64,000 nt of DNA from Verrucomicrobiales bacterium (GTDB lineage Bacteria; Verrucomicrobiota; Verrucomicrobiia; Limisphaerales; J093): assembly GCA_024233305.1 (NCBI GenBank), contig JACKPV010000039.1, forward strand, positions 40,258-104,257. Direction: 5' to 3'. The translations under genes and the position numbers were made by a program. The notes below the pieces were generated by a model. That model did not search any database, was not told the DNA's origin, and saw only the letters and a list, made by a program, of their open reading frames with translations. This document shows positions 36,801 to 47,100 of this stretch, piece after piece. The first letter of the stretch is position 1. Each line of letters begins with the position of its first letter.

Positions 36801-36968
36801 CACCCGTTCGAGTTGGAAGGCCGGATGGATCTCGAACTGATCCACCCCGGTCGCCACGTTGGTCGCGGGAGAACCGGCGGCGGCGAGCGAGGCCGCGAAC
36901 GCCGCGGCCAGGACGAAAGCGGCGCGGCCGATCAAAGGGCGGCCGCCGAATCTGCGATGGCGCTGCAT
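33885..36968 (-). CDS. secreted heme-binding dehydrogenase-like protein (PVC-type)
   Basis: Exported protein of 1027 residues, a hallmark of Planctomycetes and Verrucomicrobia. After a signal peptide (AAFVLAAAFAASLAAA), a six-bladed beta-propeller with a PQQ/sorbosone-dehydrogenase-like character (NSILPYRDGWLVASPP, NGLIHGLDNWIYAGN, HNLKHVNHLVFPN) fills about residues 35-470. A HEAT-like helical middle section follows (about 500-850). The C-terminus has a cytochrome-c fold with CATCH (residues 907-911), the axial Met probably further on, and an FtsP-like end (GVDYTIARERI). It probably oxidises a sugar or glycan fragment and passes electrons outward. The start ATG at 36968 is set by the signal. 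It is divergent from the sulfatase. Confidence 0.9.
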   Translation of the reverse strand: MQRHRRFGGRPLIGRAAFVLAAAFAASLAAAGSPATNVATGVDQFEIHPAFQLERVAGEPIVQDPVDLQFDERGRAFVIEMGGYPFASEVEAEYPGRLVLLEDADEDGIYDRRTVFADRFQYANSILPYRDGWLVASPPHLLFVKDSDGDNRADIREVLVSGFTVGNAQHNFNGLIHGLDNWIYAGNGGNSGAIFWPDRPDEKFPLLHRDMKFDLGGKRFEFFGRTTTGFAVALDDWGHVFTTHNLKHVNHLVFPNRYLDPHPQLSPRTNPDISDHKTGSLDRAYPIGKQEARLNHPEQSGYFSCSCGITFYGGGAFPEEFNGNLLVADSVMNLVHRDVLRPDGPGFLAGRGREKVDFLATADRHSRPVNLRVGPDGALYVVDMYRAVIEHPEWIPDELEKDMDLYAGTNQGRIYRIAPQGGLPRVKPEFPRDDLATVVGHLAHPNKWWRDTAQRLLVDWNDPRSAPLLRNLARTSANPKARVHALWTLHGLKPAVATAGVAGCLTEDLLLSALHDPHEGVRENALILAEQGLNASPARIDAALALTRDPVARVRMQAVLSLGTLPWADPPGLGDRVLGAMLDVLDQDGTFEWSRFAVLTCAARAPTPLIDAILARPALPAGSGVAGTSARTALLNELGELVGARRRWPEVAAILQSTDQAAGRSEPDALALLSGFNAGLRRDRSGGFPEAQRARIELSLRRLQGTDSIRLLTQVWETRSHLGLPVGAEQAHLLEAARRVVEDRSASVDDRLARLGLLRFSPFGARRDLLFARLDFREPRELQRAALDQLVQQLDPVVADTLIAKWKTLSREARSQASDYLVYRAANHDLLLTALETGRLQMGQLNLDLERRRRLLWSDDETVRRRAEALFTDAGIVTRGEVLRQMQPATRLAGDPERGRKHYDNLCATCHTMGSTGFAVGPDLTEISRKGAATLLSDILDPNAAVNLEYLNYTIEDTDDEVYSGIITSETEATVSLRAAGGVDYTIARERIAELTSSGLSLMPEGLEAGLSLQDVADLLAYLQQPK

Positions 36969-37080
36969 GGCGCGGACCGTATGCCGAACCCGGGCCACGG
37001 GCAATCCCGGCCTCGAAACCGCAGGGCGGCGGGTTGCAGGGTTGACAGCCGGGACGGCCGTGGACTCCCATTCGCTCGAT

Positions 37081-38718
37081 ATGCGCAAAGCCCTTTCCCT
37101 CCTGTCCGGTCTGCTGGCTTTCGGCTTGGTGCGCGGGAACGCCGCCGATTCCGGGACGCCGGACCCCCGTCCGAACCTCCTGGTGATCCTCGTGGACGAC
37201 ATGGGCTGGTCGGACATCGGGTGTTACGGGAGCGAGATCCCGACCCCTCACCTCGACGCGCTGGCGGCCGGCGGTTTGCGGTTCACCCAGTTCTACAACA
37301 CGGGCCGATGCAGTCCCACCCGCGCGTCCCTGCTGACCGGCCATTACCCGCATCAAGCCGGCATGGGGCACCTCGACAATCAGGTGAAGCCCGGGCATCC
37401 GGGGTTCCAGGGACGGCTCGCGGCCACCAGCGTCACCATCGCCGAAGTGCTGCGCGAGGCCGGCTACTTCACGGCCATGACCGGCAAGTGGCACCTGGGA
37501 CAGCAGCACGGCACGCCACCCTGGGAACGCGGCTTCATGCGCAGCCTGAACCTGCAGGCCGGCGGCGTGCATTTCGCTCACCAGACCGGCAGCAAGGGCG
37601 GCGCGAAGCTCTACTTGAACGGCGCCGAAAAGGAACGCACCGATCCGTTGTTCGGCGACGACTGGTACGGCGCCTTCCTCTGGGCCGAATGGGGGCTGAA
37701 CTTCATCGACGAAGCCCACGCCGAACAGAAGCCCTTCTTCCTCTACCTCGCCCATTGCGCGCCGCATTTCCCGCTCATGGCGCCCGCCGAGGACATCGCC
37801 CGGTACCGCGGCCAATACCGCGTGGGCTGGGACCGGTTGCGCGAGGAACGTCACGCCCGCCAGATCGCGATGGGGTTGGTAGATCCGAAATGGCGGTTGA
37901 CGCCGCGGGCGGAAGACTCCCCGCCGTGGGACTCGCTCACCATCGGCGAGCAGGATCGCTTCGATCACATCATGGCAATCTACGCGGCGATGATCGATTG
38001 CATGGACCGCAGCGTCGGCCTGGTGGTCGAGGGGTTGAAGCGGCGCGGGTTGCTCGACAACACGCTGCTGCTGTTCCTCAGCGACAACGGGGGCAACGCC
38101 GAGTCCGGTCCGAACGGCCGCTACGAAGGCGCGTTCCCCGGCGGTCCCGATTCCAACGTCTTCCTCGGCAAGAACTGGGCCACGCTCAACAACACGCCCT
38201 TCCGTCGGTGGAAACACTTCGTCCACGAAGGTGGCAGCGCGGCGCCGCTCATCGTCCATTGGCCGGCGGGGATTCCGCACGAACGGCGCGGTCAATTGGT
38301 GCATCAACCGGCGCATCTGATCGACGTCATGGCCACCGCGGTGGAGGTCGGGGGCGCGGTCTATCCGGACGAGTTTCGCGGGCATCGCATCGAGCCGATG
38401 GAGGGGGTCAGCCTGATGCCGGCGCTGGCGGGCAATCCGCTGGGCCGTTCGCAACCCCTGTTCTTCAACCACGAGGACAACCGCGCCGTACGGGACGGCC
38501 GGTGGAAGCTGGTCGCCCTCAAAGGCAAACCGTGGGAACTCTACGATATGGAAACGGACCGCACGGAATTGAACGATCTCGCGGCAGAACAGCCCGAGCG
38601 GGTCCGGGCCCTGGCCGCGGCCTATCGCGCCTGGGCGTTGCGAACCCATGTCGTGGTCCGCGGCGTGAACCGCACCGGAGAACCGCAGGAACGGACGGCA
38701 GAAGCGTCCGCGGAGTAG
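37081..38718 (+). CDS. secreted sulfatase (type I, formylglycine-dependent)
   Basis: Arylsulfatase-family enzyme of 545 residues. The signal peptide (LSLLSGLLAFGLVRGNAA) is followed by the metal-binding ILVDDMGWSDIGCYG (Asp39, Asp40). The formylglycine site is RCSPTRASLLTG (Cys77), of the C-x-P-x-R type that the Cys-type anaerobic or aerobic maturase can process. Further conserved blocks are GKWHLG and FLSDNGGNAE. It hydrolyses sulfate esters, most plausibly of sulfated polysaccharides. It is divergent from the heme-binding dehydrogenase across 112 bp, so the two probably share regulation. Confidence 0.93.
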   Translation: MRKALSLLSGLLAFGLVRGNAADSGTPDPRPNLLVILVDDMGWSDIGCYGSEIPTPHLDALAAGGLRFTQFYNTGRCSPTRASLLTGHYPHQAGMGHLDNQVKPGHPGFQGRLAATSVTIAEVLREAGYFTAMTGKWHLGQQHGTPPWERGFMRSLNLQAGGVHFAHQTGSKGGAKLYLNGAEKERTDPLFGDDWYGAFLWAEWGLNFIDEAHAEQKPFFLYLAHCAPHFPLMAPAEDIARYRGQYRVGWDRLREERHARQIAMGLVDPKWRLTPRAEDSPPWDSLTIGEQDRFDHIMAIYAAMIDCMDRSVGLVVEGLKRRGLLDNTLLLFLSDNGGNAESGPNGRYEGAFPGGPDSNVFLGKNWATLNNTPFRRWKHFVHEGGSAAPLIVHWPAGIPHERRGQLVHQPAHLIDVMATAVEVGGAVYPDEFRGHRIEPMEGVSLMPALAGNPLGRSQPLFFNHEDNRAVRDGRWKLVALKGKPWELYDMETDRTELNDLAAEQPERVRALAAAYRAWALRTHVVVRGVNRTGEPQERTAEASAE

Positions 38719-38738
38719 CCTCGCAGGGCGCCGCACCA

Positions 38739-40466
38739 TCACCTGTCCGCTGCCGGGCGGGCGGGTTCCAGTGTCACTTCCAGGAGCGAAACCGCCTGGC
38801 GCGGCAGCGCGAAGTCGAGGATCAACGTGCCTTCCTTGATGGCCTCCGTGGTTGGCCTGCCGAGCATCGCCAGCCGGCCGGCCCGTTCGAGCCGGGCGTA
38901 CGGTTCGACCCCGGGCGCCGGCGGCGATCCCATTCGCAGCCACGCGGCGTAGGCATTGCTGTGCCGTTCATCGACCCGGAAATGGCGCACCCGCGCAATG
39001 CCCGGATCCGCCAGGAGTCCGTCCAACCTGAGCGTCACTGCCGCATCGGGGCCGGGCAGGTCATCGTCGTGATAGTGCCAGCAGAGGATCCAGAGGTGGT
39101 TGCCCTGGGCGCTGGCCAGGGCGGCAACGTCGGGTCGGTCGCGCACCCCATCGGCCAGGATGGCGTCGAGTCCGATCGCGCGGTCGCTTTCGGCCGCCAG
39201 TTGTTCACCGCGCATGCGGCTCATCATGCGGAAGACGTTGAGCACCGGTTTGTCGATGCCATTGCTGGCCAGCGAGCGGAAGCCGGCGAAGAAGGGCTGG
39301 TTCTCGAAGGTGAAGGCCCAGGTCAACGCGCCGATCAAGTTGATCCCGTGCCGGCGCGCGAGTTCGTGTTTGCGGGCGAAGCTGGCCGCCGTGTAGCTCG
39401 AATACATGGTGCCGTTGCGGTAGGCCAGTTGCGGGCCCTGGCACGCCGCGCAGCCTTCAGGATCGGATTCACCAATCACGACCGGAAGGCCGCGCAATTC
39501 GGGAAACCGCGCGATCTCCGCAAAGGCGTCGTCGATGTTGCGCAACTGACTCGCAATCCCCATCCGGACGTGCCCATCGACGACCCGGGGCGAGCCTTTC
39601 GCGTGGAAGGCCACGAAATCGAGCGGCGTGCCGATGGCGCCGGTGACGTGGTTCGTGCCGCGCAGACAATGCTCCAGGAAATCCCCGAGGAACCGTCCGC
39701 CGGGGCCGCCCGCCACATCGGGTCCGCCGACGCGGGCCTCGGGGATGACGCTGCGGACCGCGTGGATCGCGTGGTCATGGAGCCGGTGGAACTCCTCGGG
39801 AGTCCCCTGCCAGTAACCGATGTTGGGCTCGTTCCATACTTCCCAAAACCAGCGTTCGACTTCGTCGCGGCCGTAGCGTTCGAGACAATGCGTCGCCCAC
39901 GCGCGGACCAGTTCCTCCCAGCTTCCGTAGTCCTTCGGCGGATGCGCCCATCCGGTGTAGATCTCGCTGTATTTCGCGCCCGGATGCCAGGCGTGCTGGT
40001 AAGGATCTGGCTGGGCCGACAAATCGCGGGGCATGAAACCGATCTGCACGTAGGGCCGGACCCCTCGTTGCAGGCCCGTGTCGAAGATGCGATCCAGAAT
40101 CGTCCAGTCGTACACCGGCTGCCCTTGGGCATCCTCGCGATAGACCCCCGTCGAACCCCACTTGAGCGCCGGCGTGCCATCGCCCGAGTTGAGCAGGTTG
40201 TGGGTGCGGAAGAACACCTCGCCGCGGCGCAACCGGCCCAGTTCCCCGAGCAGCCGGCTGCCATCACGGCCGTAGGTGTAGTTCGGTTCATCCGCCCCGA
40301 AGAACCGCCAGATCGGTTCGAGTTCCCCGAGCGGCCGACCTGCATCAACCGTGATCCCGACCGGAAATGCGGCAGCGGTCAGTGGCATCAAGATGCCGAG
40401 CGCCAAACCGGCGAGCAGTCCCGGTCCCGGCGGCTTCCGGCGCGAACCAAGCGATATCGCGAACAT
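38739..40466 (-). CDS. secreted GH39-like glycoside hydrolase (beta-xylosidase-like)
   Basis: Secreted clan GH-A enzyme of 575 residues. The signal is LLAGLALGILMPLTAAAF. The barrel carries the acid/base Glu213 in WEVWNEPNIGYW and the probable nucleophile Glu333 in VVIGESDPEG. Other family-like pieces are the N-terminal GADEPNYTYG and the beta-sandwich C-terminus (LEVTLEP). GH39 enzymes act on xylosides or iduronides; no further choice is possible from the sequence alone. It converges on the sulfatase within 20 bp, which suggests that these genes serve the same class of substrate, with the heme-protein next door. Confidence 0.85.
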   Translation of the reverse strand: MFAISLGSRRKPPGPGLLAGLALGILMPLTAAAFPVGITVDAGRPLGELEPIWRFFGADEPNYTYGRDGSRLLGELGRLRRGEVFFRTHNLLNSGDGTPALKWGSTGVYREDAQGQPVYDWTILDRIFDTGLQRGVRPYVQIGFMPRDLSAQPDPYQHAWHPGAKYSEIYTGWAHPPKDYGSWEELVRAWATHCLERYGRDEVERWFWEVWNEPNIGYWQGTPEEFHRLHDHAIHAVRSVIPEARVGGPDVAGGPGGRFLGDFLEHCLRGTNHVTGAIGTPLDFVAFHAKGSPRVVDGHVRMGIASQLRNIDDAFAEIARFPELRGLPVVIGESDPEGCAACQGPQLAYRNGTMYSSYTAASFARKHELARRHGINLIGALTWAFTFENQPFFAGFRSLASNGIDKPVLNVFRMMSRMRGEQLAAESDRAIGLDAILADGVRDRPDVAALASAQGNHLWILCWHYHDDDLPGPDAAVTLRLDGLLADPGIARVRHFRVDERHSNAYAAWLRMGSPPAPGVEPYARLERAGRLAMLGRPTTEAIKEGTLILDFALPRQAVSLLEVTLEPARPAADR

Positions 40467-40559
40467 GGCGCGCACGATGGCACACGGTGAACCCGCGGCC
40501 CAGCCAAATGGGATGCGGCGCCGTCCGCCCCGCATTCTCGCGGGTCCTTGGCGGAGAAG

Positions 40560-40634
40560 TGGAGCCAGTTGTCGGATTCGAACCGACGACCGACGGTTTA
40601 CAAAACCGTTGCTCTACCACTGAGCTAAACTGGC
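40560..40634 (-). tRNA. tRNA-Thr (anticodon TGT)
   Basis: The full cloverleaf can be drawn: acceptor GCCAGTT/AACTGGC, D-arm GCTCAGTGGTAGAGC, anticodon stem ACGGT/ACCGT with loop TTTGTAA (anticodon TGT, reading ACA), T-arm GTCGG TTCGAAT CCGAC. The CCA end is encoded. No integration-type duplication is visible next to it. Confidence 0.95.
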
Positions 40635-40926
40635 AACTTGTTGCTGGCTTTGCGTGCAGGCGCGCCGGGCTGCCTCCAGCCAAGGCACGAAAGCCTCCGG
40701 TAAGCGCATGGGTCAGCGTGCGCCATCCCAGGACGTGCGTCACTTGGGGGACGACCGACCCCAGCGAGGGAGACCCTGATCGCTCTGGCTCAAGCCTGGC
40801 CGGGCCAAAGTGGTCCGCCACGCGCCAAACGAACCCTACTTTGGCTGAGTCGGGCCGAATGGCAAGTCCCTTCGGTCCAGTCCGTTCGGCCCTGCCCATC
40901 CGCGACGTAAGACAGTCTGCCACACC
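40635..40926. other. gene-free stretch next to tRNA-Thr
   Basis: These 292 bases show no convincing gene. GGGGACGACCGACCCC near 40745-40760 resembles the arm of the palindrome in the kinase gene (972-1029), so this is probably debris of a dispersed repeat. Confidence 0.4.
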
Positions 40927-41094
40927 TCAGCGGTGTGCCCCAGGCTCAGGGTTCCAGCAACAATCCCCCCACGCTTCTTCGCTCCGATAAGCCCACTCCA
41001 GACTGCTGCCATCCCAGACCAGGAAGCTGTCGCTGTGAGGATCCGGGCCGTCGTCGTAGCTTGCGCCGCCGTTGTCATCGTCGCCCACCGCCAC
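40927..41094 (-). pseudogene. short gene remnant cut at a repeat end
   Basis: A 55-residue frame on the minus strand that reads like a real secreted protein end: acidic Gly/Asp repeats (GDDDNGGASYDDGPDPHSDS) then FLVWDGSSLEWAYRSEEAWGDCCWNPEPG. Its upstream end stops exactly at the right end of a palindromic-repeat fragment (41095-41124). A GTG at 41094 could start it, but no ribosome-binding site is seen. The most economical reading is a gene tail separated from its body by the repeat. It is equally possible that it is a genuine microprotein. Confidence 0.35.
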
Positions 41095-41124
41095 GTTACG
41101 AGTTACTGAATCGTTACGGCTCAG
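41095..41124. repeat. solo right end of the palindromic repeat (copy E)
   Basis: GTTACGAGTTACTGAATCG followed by TTACGGCTCAG is the right end of the 202-bp element. No left end or core is seen. It touches the gene remnant on its left and lies 53 bp upstream of the start of the giant secreted protein. Confidence 0.7.
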
Positions 41125-41177
41125 GTGGAACGGACGGCGGGATTGGGGACTCGCCCGGGGTGCTGAATGCTGGCATA

Positions 41178-44100
41178 ATGGCTCCCATCATGGTCGCTAA
41201 CGACAAGGATGCCGGCGCGGCGACGCTGGCCCGTGGGAACCGAAGCCGGTCTGAACCTGATTGGTCGCCCCCCGGACGCTCGCAGGGCGGGAGGCTGGCG
41301 CGCCGCCTGGCCGGAATCGGCTGGCTGGTCGCGGCGCTGGCGGGCCTGGCTCAGACACCGCCCGATCCCGCCCTCGAGGTGCGCCGAATCGGGGCCGCGC
41401 AAGTCGCGATTTCATGGGCGGATTCGGTGACGGGCGCCGTGCTGGAGGCAACCTCCGCGATCGCGCCGGCCCCGGAATGGCGAACCGTCGGCGTGGAGCC
41501 CGTGAGCAGCGACGGGCGGTTTCGTGTCACCATCAGCGCTGCGGACACCCGGCGCTTCTTCCGACTCCGCACGGCGCGGGGTTTGACGCGGTTGTTGCGG
41601 ACGTCGCCCGAGGCCGGGGAGAGCGGCGTCGCCGTGACGCGCGAGACGATTTTCTGGCTCGACCAGCCCCTGGCGCCGATCACGCCGCCGGGAACCAACC
41701 AACTCTCGGCCACCTTTGGCGACCGGCAGATTCTGTCGCGGGTGGAAGTCTCGCGCGACGGTCGCAAGGTGACGTTGTTTCCGCAGGAGCCGATGCCGGC
41801 GGGCGCACGGGTGCGGGTTCGGTTCGCGGGGGATGATCTGCTGGATGCCCTGGGCCGGGCGCCCGACCTGGACGGAGACGGTCGACCGGGCGGCACCGCA
41901 ACCCTCGAGTTCGACACGTTGAGCATCGCGCCGGTGGAAGGAACGGCGGTGATCGGCCGGGTGTTCGCCTCGGAACCCGAAGCCGGAGCCACGCCCGGCA
42001 CCTTCGTGAACCGTGCGCTCGCCGGGGTGCGAATCAGTGTCGCGGGCGCCGAAGAGACGCTGTTTGCCACGACCGACGCGCAGGGCAATTTCCGCCTTGA
42101 ACCGTGTCCGGTGGGGCGTTTCTTCGTCTTCATCGACGGCCGCACGTCGCCCGAAGGCGAGTGGCCGGACGGGGCCTATTATCCGCTGGTTGGCAAGGCG
42201 TGGGAGGCGGTCGCGGGTCGGGCGGACAACCTGGCCGGCGGGAACGGCGAGGTATTCCTGCCGCGGGTCGTGGCGGGCACACTGCAACCGGTGAGTCAAG
42301 CTGCGTCGACGCGCATCGGGTTTCCGCCGGCAGTGCTGGACGGCAATCCGCAGTGGGCGGGGGTGGCGGTGACGGTTCCCGCGGGCGCGCTGTACGGCAA
42401 CGACGGCGTGCGGGGTGGACGGGTGGGGATCGCGCCGGTGCCCCCGGACCGCCTGCCCGAGCCGTTGCCACCGGGGCTGGCCTTTCCGCTGGTGATCACG
42501 GTGCAGACGGACGGCCCATTGAACTTCGATCAACCGGTTCCCGTGCGTTTCCCGAACCTGCCCGATCCCGCGACCGGCGAGCCACTGCCGCCCGGCGCGA
42601 AAACGGCGCTCTGGGCGTTCAACCACGACGTGGGCCGCTGGGAAATCCAGGGGCCGATGACAGTTACCGCGGACGGCGGTTTCGTGGAATGCGACCCGGG
42701 GGTGGGGGTGCTGCAACCGGGCTGGGTGGGCGTGCAACCGGGATCGCAAGGTTCGGGCGGTCCGATGGCCCCCGACCCTGCCGCGGGCCCGAACCCCGAA
42801 TCACCGCCCGATTGCGACTGTGACGACCCGGTGCAGATGACCAATTACGAGAACGCCCTGTTCGCTGCCGCCGGGGGCATGGGTTTCCTCCCGCCCCTGC
42901 TCAGCGACAACTACGCGGGCGACATGCTGCGTCACTTCCTGCTTGGGAACGGAGAGGATCAGGCGTTCGGCCCGGACTCGGACCTGGCGCAGGACATCCT
43001 CGGCTCGAATGCCTACCGGCAAGAGCGGCTTTCGGCTGAAACCGATCTCTTCCTGGCGGCGGGCCGGGCCCTGGATGCCGATGCCAACGCCACCACCGCG
43101 CCGGACTTCGAGCACGTGGCGCCGGACGGCTTGGACTTCGACGCGGAAAACGATGTGCTGTCCCTGGCGCACAAGCTGGCGGTGACCTTCTACGAGACCA
43201 GCGCGAGTGACGTGGACATGCAGATCCGGAACATTCGCATCCGGCGTGAGGGCAACGAGTACGTGGTCACGGCGGAGGTGAATCTGGGTTTCGGCGAGCG
43301 CTATGAATTCAACCAGAACGACACCACGGAACTCCTGCAGATGGCGGGGTGCCTGCAAGGGTGTGGTTATGGGACGCCGTTTCAGATCCGGGTGAACGCC
43401 ACGGATACCTTGACGGTCCGGATTCCGGCGACGGTCCTGGCGGCCGGGCCCGGGTTCGATCCGGCACGCCGGCCGATTCTTCGCGGGGCGCCGGGATCCA
43501 CGAGTGGCCCGCTGCTCTTCGTGGACACGCCCGTCACGACCGTCACCGAATTGGGGGATCGCTGGCTGGTGAAGCAGCCGGGCGGCCGGTTTGCCTACAT
43601 CCATGCCAATGCGGAACCGGTCGGTCCGGCCTATTTCCTGATCGAGGAGGCGGCCACAGGGCGGGTGATCCTGCGGGGACGGACGGAAGCCCGGTTGGCC
43701 CATGCCGGACTGGTGCTCGCGGCAAACACGCGTTATCGCGAGGTGATGTTCGATCCGGCCACCGGAACCCTCGCTTCGGCGGTCTACGACTCCGGGGACG
43801 TGGGTCGGTTCTTCGAGCTGCCGCCCTTCGTGTTCGCGCCGCCGGACGCCACTGCTCCCGACAGCGACGGCGATGGGTTGACGGACGAGGCCGAACGCGT
43901 CATCGGCACCGATGCGACGCGGGCCGACACGGACGGCGACGGCATCCAGGACGGCGCCGAGGTGCGCCAGGGACTGGATCCGGCCGATGACCGCATCGTG
44001 CGGACGGGCATTCTGGCGTCGGCGCCCACGCCCGGCCCGGCGGTTGACATCAGCGTTTTCAACGACGTGGTGGCCGTGGCGTGCGGCAATTTTGGGGTGG

Positions 44101-47100
44101 CGCTGTTCAACGTATTCAGCGGGCTCGAACCCTTGCAGATCGCCCAGCTCAGCATCGCGGGAGAAGCCGTCGCCGTGGCCTGCTCCGAGCGCTGGTGCGC
44201 CGCGGCGATGAACACGGTCGGGCTGGCCATCATCCGGATCGAAGGCGGCGGCGCCACCCTCGCGCGGCTCGTCGAACTCGGGGGACCGGTGACGGAAGTC
44301 GCTGTCGTCGGCGAGGCGGCATACGCCGTCGTGGGCGGCGAGGTCGCCCTGGTGGACCTGCCCACCGGTCTGGTCATCGAGCGGCGGGCCTATCCGGCGT
44401 CGGGCACGATCCACGATCTGGCAGTGGCCGGCGACTCGCTTTACCTGTTCGCCTCGGCCGGCGTGCTCGACCACACGGTGTTCAAGGTGCCGTTGCAGGC
44501 CGGCCTGGCGGAGCCCGCGGCGACCTTTCCCATCACGGACCATCCCACCTTCGGCCGGCTGCACCTCTTCGCCGGCGACGACCTCGTCTACCTCGGTGCA
44601 CTGGACGAGAGCAACCGCAACCAGGTGCCCGGGATCGGCATCTTGCGCGACACCGGAACGGGCCTGGAATGGAGCGGGCGTCCCTCGCCGATCACGGCCT
44701 TCGATGTCGCGGCCAACGGCTCCGGACTCGTTGTCTTCACCGGCGCAGACCGGAGCCTGTTGTCGAATCCCGCGCTCGGCGTCCTCGACGTGAGCGATCC
44801 GCAACAAACCGGCCGGTTCCTCACCTCGTTCGCCACGCCGGGGCGCGCCCTGGCCGTCGCCCTGCACAACGGTCTGGCTTACGTGGCGGACGGCTCCGAA
44901 GGATTGCAGGTGATTTCCTACCTCGAGACCGATCGCAACGGCATTCCGCCCGCGATCGAACTCCGGACCTCGTTCGGCGGACAACCGCTTCAGAGCGAGG
45001 AAGGCATTCGTGGCCGGATGACTGCGGCGGTCGCCGACGACGTTCAGGTCCGCAACGTCGAATTCTATCTGGACGGCACGCGGCTGGCGACCGATGGCAG
45101 CTATCCCTTCGAGCATTTCTTCGTCACGCCGTTGCGGCAGGACGGACGCACCGAATTCCGTTTGCAGGCCCGGGCCGTGGACACCGGAGGCAACGCCACG
45201 TGGTCCGAGGAGATCGTCGTGGCGCTGCTGCCCGGGGGCGGCGCAGGCGGCGTTCGTCTGGTTGCGCCGGGTGACGGCAGCGTCACGGCGCAGGTCGAGG
45301 CGGTGACCGCGGTTTTCTCCACCCCCATTGACGCGGCCACGCTGCCTCTGGACGCCTTGACGGTGTCCCCCGTTGGCGGCGCCGCGCTCGCCGGAGGGGT
45401 CCTGTACCACCGCGCCGGAATCAACGCGCTCATTCTGCTGCTGCCCGATCACCTGCCCGTGGGCGAATACGAAGCGCGCCTGGCGGCGACCCTTCGCGAT
45501 GCGGCCGGGAACCCGGTTTCCGACGGGCGTACCTGGCGGTTCCGCGTCAACGCGAGCAGCATCCCTTCCATCACCGCGGTTGCGCCGGAGGACGGCGCGG
45601 TGCTCGACACCCTTAAGGCGGCGGCGGTGACGTTCAGTGAGCCGCTGGATCCCGCGAGCGTGACCGCGGAGACGATCCGGTTCACGCACGCGGGCGCGGA
45701 CGGGACCTTCGACACGGCCGATGATTTCGATCTCGAGCCCGGGCGGATCGCCGTGGCGCTCGACGGCGCCGACATTCGGCTGACTTTCGAGTCGCCGCTC
45801 CCGCGGGGCTTGTGGCGGGGACGGGTCACGAGCGCATTGACGGACCTCGCCGGCAATCCACCGGCGGCCGAACAGGTCTGGAACTTCGAAGTGCGGGATT
45901 TGTACGCGCCGGAAGTGCTCGCCTTCAGCCCTGCCCACGACGCGCGATTGGAGACCGGCCCGACGGCCATCGAGATCTACTTCAGCGAACCGATGAACCC
46001 GGCGACCCTGACGCCGGCGGCGCTTTCCCTGGTGGATGCCGGACCCGATTTCCTGTTGGACAACGCCGACGACCGGCCCGTGGTTGCCCAGCGGGTCGAC
46101 TATCAGCCGGTGCTGCACCGGGCCACCTTCCATTTCGCCGCCCCGTTGTCGCCGCAGTCCTACCAGGCCCGCCTTGGCGACGGCGTGACCGACGAATCCG
46201 GGCGACCGCCCGAAGCGGAGACCCGATGGCGGTTTCAGGTGTTGCTGCGCACGGCGGTCATGGGAACGGTCCGGTTGGAGGATGGCGAACCGGTCGTGGA
46301 CGCGAGCGTGCTCGTGCCGGGCGTCGGACGGCTCACGGATCTCGACAACGGCGTTTTCATGACCGAAGCGATCCTGCTCGATCCCCGGGTGCGCCTGGAC
46401 GTGAGCGGACGGGCCCAGGTGGACGGGGTGCTGCACGTCGGTGTGGCGCGCCAGGTGATTCCGGTTCACAACGGATTCACCGACGCCGGGGTCATCGTAC
46501 TGCGGGCCACCTGTGAACCCCGGTTTGCCCCGGACCTGTTCCCGCGGAACGGGGCGCCCGGCGCGGTAAGTGACTTCGTGCAGTTCGACGACGGCACGGG
46601 ACCGGCAGTGTATGCCGCCTGCAACGGCTCCCAACCCGGCACCCGGACGGGGGTGTTCCGCTGGGCTGGTCGCCGTTGGATCGAAGTGGGCGGGCCCTTC
46701 ACCGGCCGCTTCCTGTCGGCAACCCTGACCTCACTGCTCGTCTTCGATGACGGGTCCGGGCCGGCGCTGTATGCCGCGGGCCAGTTCGATCAGGTCGGCG
46801 CCACGGCGTGCAACAGTATCGCGCGCTGGGATGGGACGGGTTGGACACCGCTTGGCAGCGGACTGCGGACGGACCCCTTCACCGGCCGCGTGAATGCGCT
46901 GGCCGCCCACGATGACGGCCGCGGTCCCGCCTTGTTCGCAACGGGCCAGTTCGCGCAAGCCGGTGCAGTCGCCGTGAACAACATCGCCCGCTGGGACGGC
47001 GTGACCTGGCAACCGCTCGCCGAAGGGTTGCGTCCCGAACCGGCGTTCGGGGTGGCCGAAGGGGCGGCTCTGACCGTCTACGACGGCGGCGCGGGACCCG

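Noticed and set aside
36072..40490. Plus-strand frame of about 1470 residues crossing the heme-protein and sulfatase genes
   Set aside because: It runs antisense to the heme-binding protein and out of frame in the sulfatase; its composition is extremely Arg-rich and no domain is recognisable.
40560..40634. tRNA-Thr as an attachment site for an island carrying the giant surface genes
   Set aside because: No duplicate of the tRNA 3' end and no integrase gene were found within the window.
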